A stretch of DNA of 33,587 nucleotides from positions 1 to 33,587 of the forward strand of contig NZ_BJZO01000047.1 of NCBI RefSeq assembly GCF_007992075.1, given 5' to 3'. Both the position numbers and the translations under genes were made by a program. Below, one piece after another: positions 32,920 through 33,587 of the stretch. The stretch comes from Pararhodospirillum oryzae (GTDB lineage Bacteria > Pseudomonadota > Alphaproteobacteria > Rhodospirillales > Rhodospirillaceae). A model generated the notes under the pieces. It was not told the DNA's origin. It saw only the letters and a list, made by a program, of their open reading frames with translations, and made no database searches. Position 1 is the stretch's first letter. Each line of letters opens with the position of its first letter.

Positions 32920-33374
32920 TGCCTCCGCTCCTGACGTTGGCGACCGAAGCCGACTATCGCCAGTATTTCGAGGCCACCTATTGCCGTGGGGAGATCAGAA
33001 CCCATGATGGCATTCGCGTCTACTTCAAAAAGGAGCGTTTCGATCACGCCTTCTTCGAGAGCACGCTTCGGGATGGCGTGAAAGACACGACGCTGTCTCA
33101 GAGTCGCGCCGAGCGGATGGATTGGATCGCGGCGACACTCGCCGATCCGACAGCGGACCGGTTCCAAGGATGGGACAAAAAGAAGGGGCGTTATGATGCG
33201 ACGCGCTGCGTCAGTGTCGTCTTCGGCGATTTCGTCGTCGTGATCCAGCTCGGCAAGAAAACCGACGGTACGCTGAAGGCCAATTTCGTGACGTGCTACA
33301 AGGCTGACAACAGCATTGGCAAGATCCGCCGGTCTCCGTTGTGGACCAAGGAGGACTGCCTCAATGCGCTCTGA
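32919..33374 (+). CDS. Small protein resembling BECR-fold (barnase/EndoU/colicin/RelE-like) nucleases
   Basis: A 151-residue protein coupled to the DUF3800 gene. The ATG at 32919 is chosen because it overlaps the stop (TGATG) and AGGGAGG lies 6 bases upstream; an ATG at 32913 would add two residues. Layout: GIRVYFKKERFDHAFFES with His43, helix RAERMDWIAATLADPTADRF (64-82), then strands CVSVVFGDFVVVIQL and NFVTCYKADNSIGKIRR. This order (His near the start, a helix ending in a TL-x-DP-type turn, then beta strands finishing with a T-x-Y element) recalls phage-type BECR nucleases. I do not recognise a named family with certainty. It could be a toxin or an effector of a two-gene module. Codon use is like its partner's, not like glgP. 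Confidence 0.75.
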   Translation: MPPLLTLATEADYRQYFEATYCRGEIRTHDGIRVYFKKERFDHAFFESTLRDGVKDTTLSQSRAERMDWIAATLADPTADRFQGWDKKKGRYDATRCVSVVFGDFVVVIQLGKKTDGTLKANFVTCYKADNSIGKIRRSPLWTKEDCLNAL

Positions 33375-33375
33375 A

Positions 33376-33416
33376 AAAGGAAGGGGACGCTGATTCGCTA
33401 CGCTGGCTCAGCGTCC
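33376..33416 (-). terminator. Intrinsic terminator reading leftward at the right end
   Basis: GGACGCTGA (33385-33393) and TCAGCGTCC (33408-33416) form a perfect 9-bp stem with a 14-base loop. On the minus strand the stem is followed by CCTTCCTTTTTC, a fair U-tract, so it would stop leftward transcription arriving from beyond the window. On the plus strand it could still act as the 3' end of the DUF3800 unit. Confidence 0.5.
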
Positions 33417-33486
33417 GAAGCCTCGATAGGTTCAAAGCCGCTCGGCAGTGAACTCATGATCTTCATATGATTCATGTGACCTGAGA

Positions 33487-33536
33487 GTCAACATTTTGTT
33501 GACAGGTCCAGGGCAAGCGTTGCGCGCATTAATGCG
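33487..33536 (+). promoter_or_regulatory. Promoter-like -35 and 12-bp palindrome near the window end
   Basis: GTCAACA-TTT-TGTTGAC (33487-33503) is a 7-bp inverted repeat whose right arm includes a perfect TTGACA (33499-33504). At 33525-33536 lies a perfect 12-bp palindrome, CGCATTAATGCG, 20 bases further. The spacing to any -10-like hexamer is not ideal. It may be the control region of a gene starting beyond the window. Confidence 0.35.
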
Positions 33537-33587
33537 ATGAATGTCAGGCAGGATATTGAAAATAATACCAACGGTCGGAACTGATGA

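Overview
The window is a GC-rich bacterial chromosome segment, most likely from a Rhodospirillales-type alphaproteobacterium (purple non-sulfur Rhodospirillum or Pararhodospirillum relatives). The basis is the conserved block rpsB-tsf / pyrH-frr-uppS-cdsA-dxr-rseP-bamA-skp-(lpxD)-fabZ-lpxA-lpxI-lpxB in the usual alphaproteobacterial order, LpxI in place of LpxH, and the protein sequences themselves. The assignment is inference. No rRNA, tRNA, CRISPR array or insertion sequence was seen.

Layout. Bases 147-27718 are read almost entirely from the minus strand and 27954-33374 from the plus strand. From the left: (1) a methyl-accepting chemotaxis protein preceded by a small secreted Cache-domain protein, with an FNR/FixK-like site upstream; (2) a surface-glycan set of two NAD-dependent sugar epimerases, a radical SAM enzyme and a TPR-glycosyltransferase; (3) the envelope block (lpxB, lpxI, lpxA, fabZ, skp, bamA, rseP, dxr, cdsA, uppS) leading back to the translation and nucleotide genes frr, pyrH, tsf and rpsB; (4) a class III aminotransferase; (5) an amino-acid ABC transporter reduced to ATPase and binding protein, closed by two intrinsic terminators in tandem; (6) a glycogen locus, glgC divergent from glgA-glgP; (7) a two-gene accessory unit at the right end, a DUF3800 protein translationally coupled to a small protein resembling BECR-fold nucleases, with its own promoter-like sequence and a 12-bp palindrome.

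How the genes work together. LpxA, LpxI and LpxB carry out lipid A steps, FabZ makes unsaturated acyl-ACP, Skp and BamA deliver and insert outer-membrane proteins, RseP is the envelope site-2 protease, Dxr and UppS supply isoprenoid carrier lipid and CdsA supplies CDP-diacylglycerol. The sugar genes that follow lpxB probably decorate LPS or another surface glycan. GlgC, GlgA and GlgP make ADP-glucose, polymerise it and degrade the polymer.

Most notable points. lpxD is absent from its usual place between skp and fabZ, where a 263-bp non-coding stretch holds a strong hairpin and a promoter-like sequence. The DUF3800/BECR-like pair is the best candidate for an undescribed system. Several intergenic regions hold long perfect hairpins, including one that contains the fabZ stop codon. 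All assignments come from reading motifs by eye; no database search was possible.
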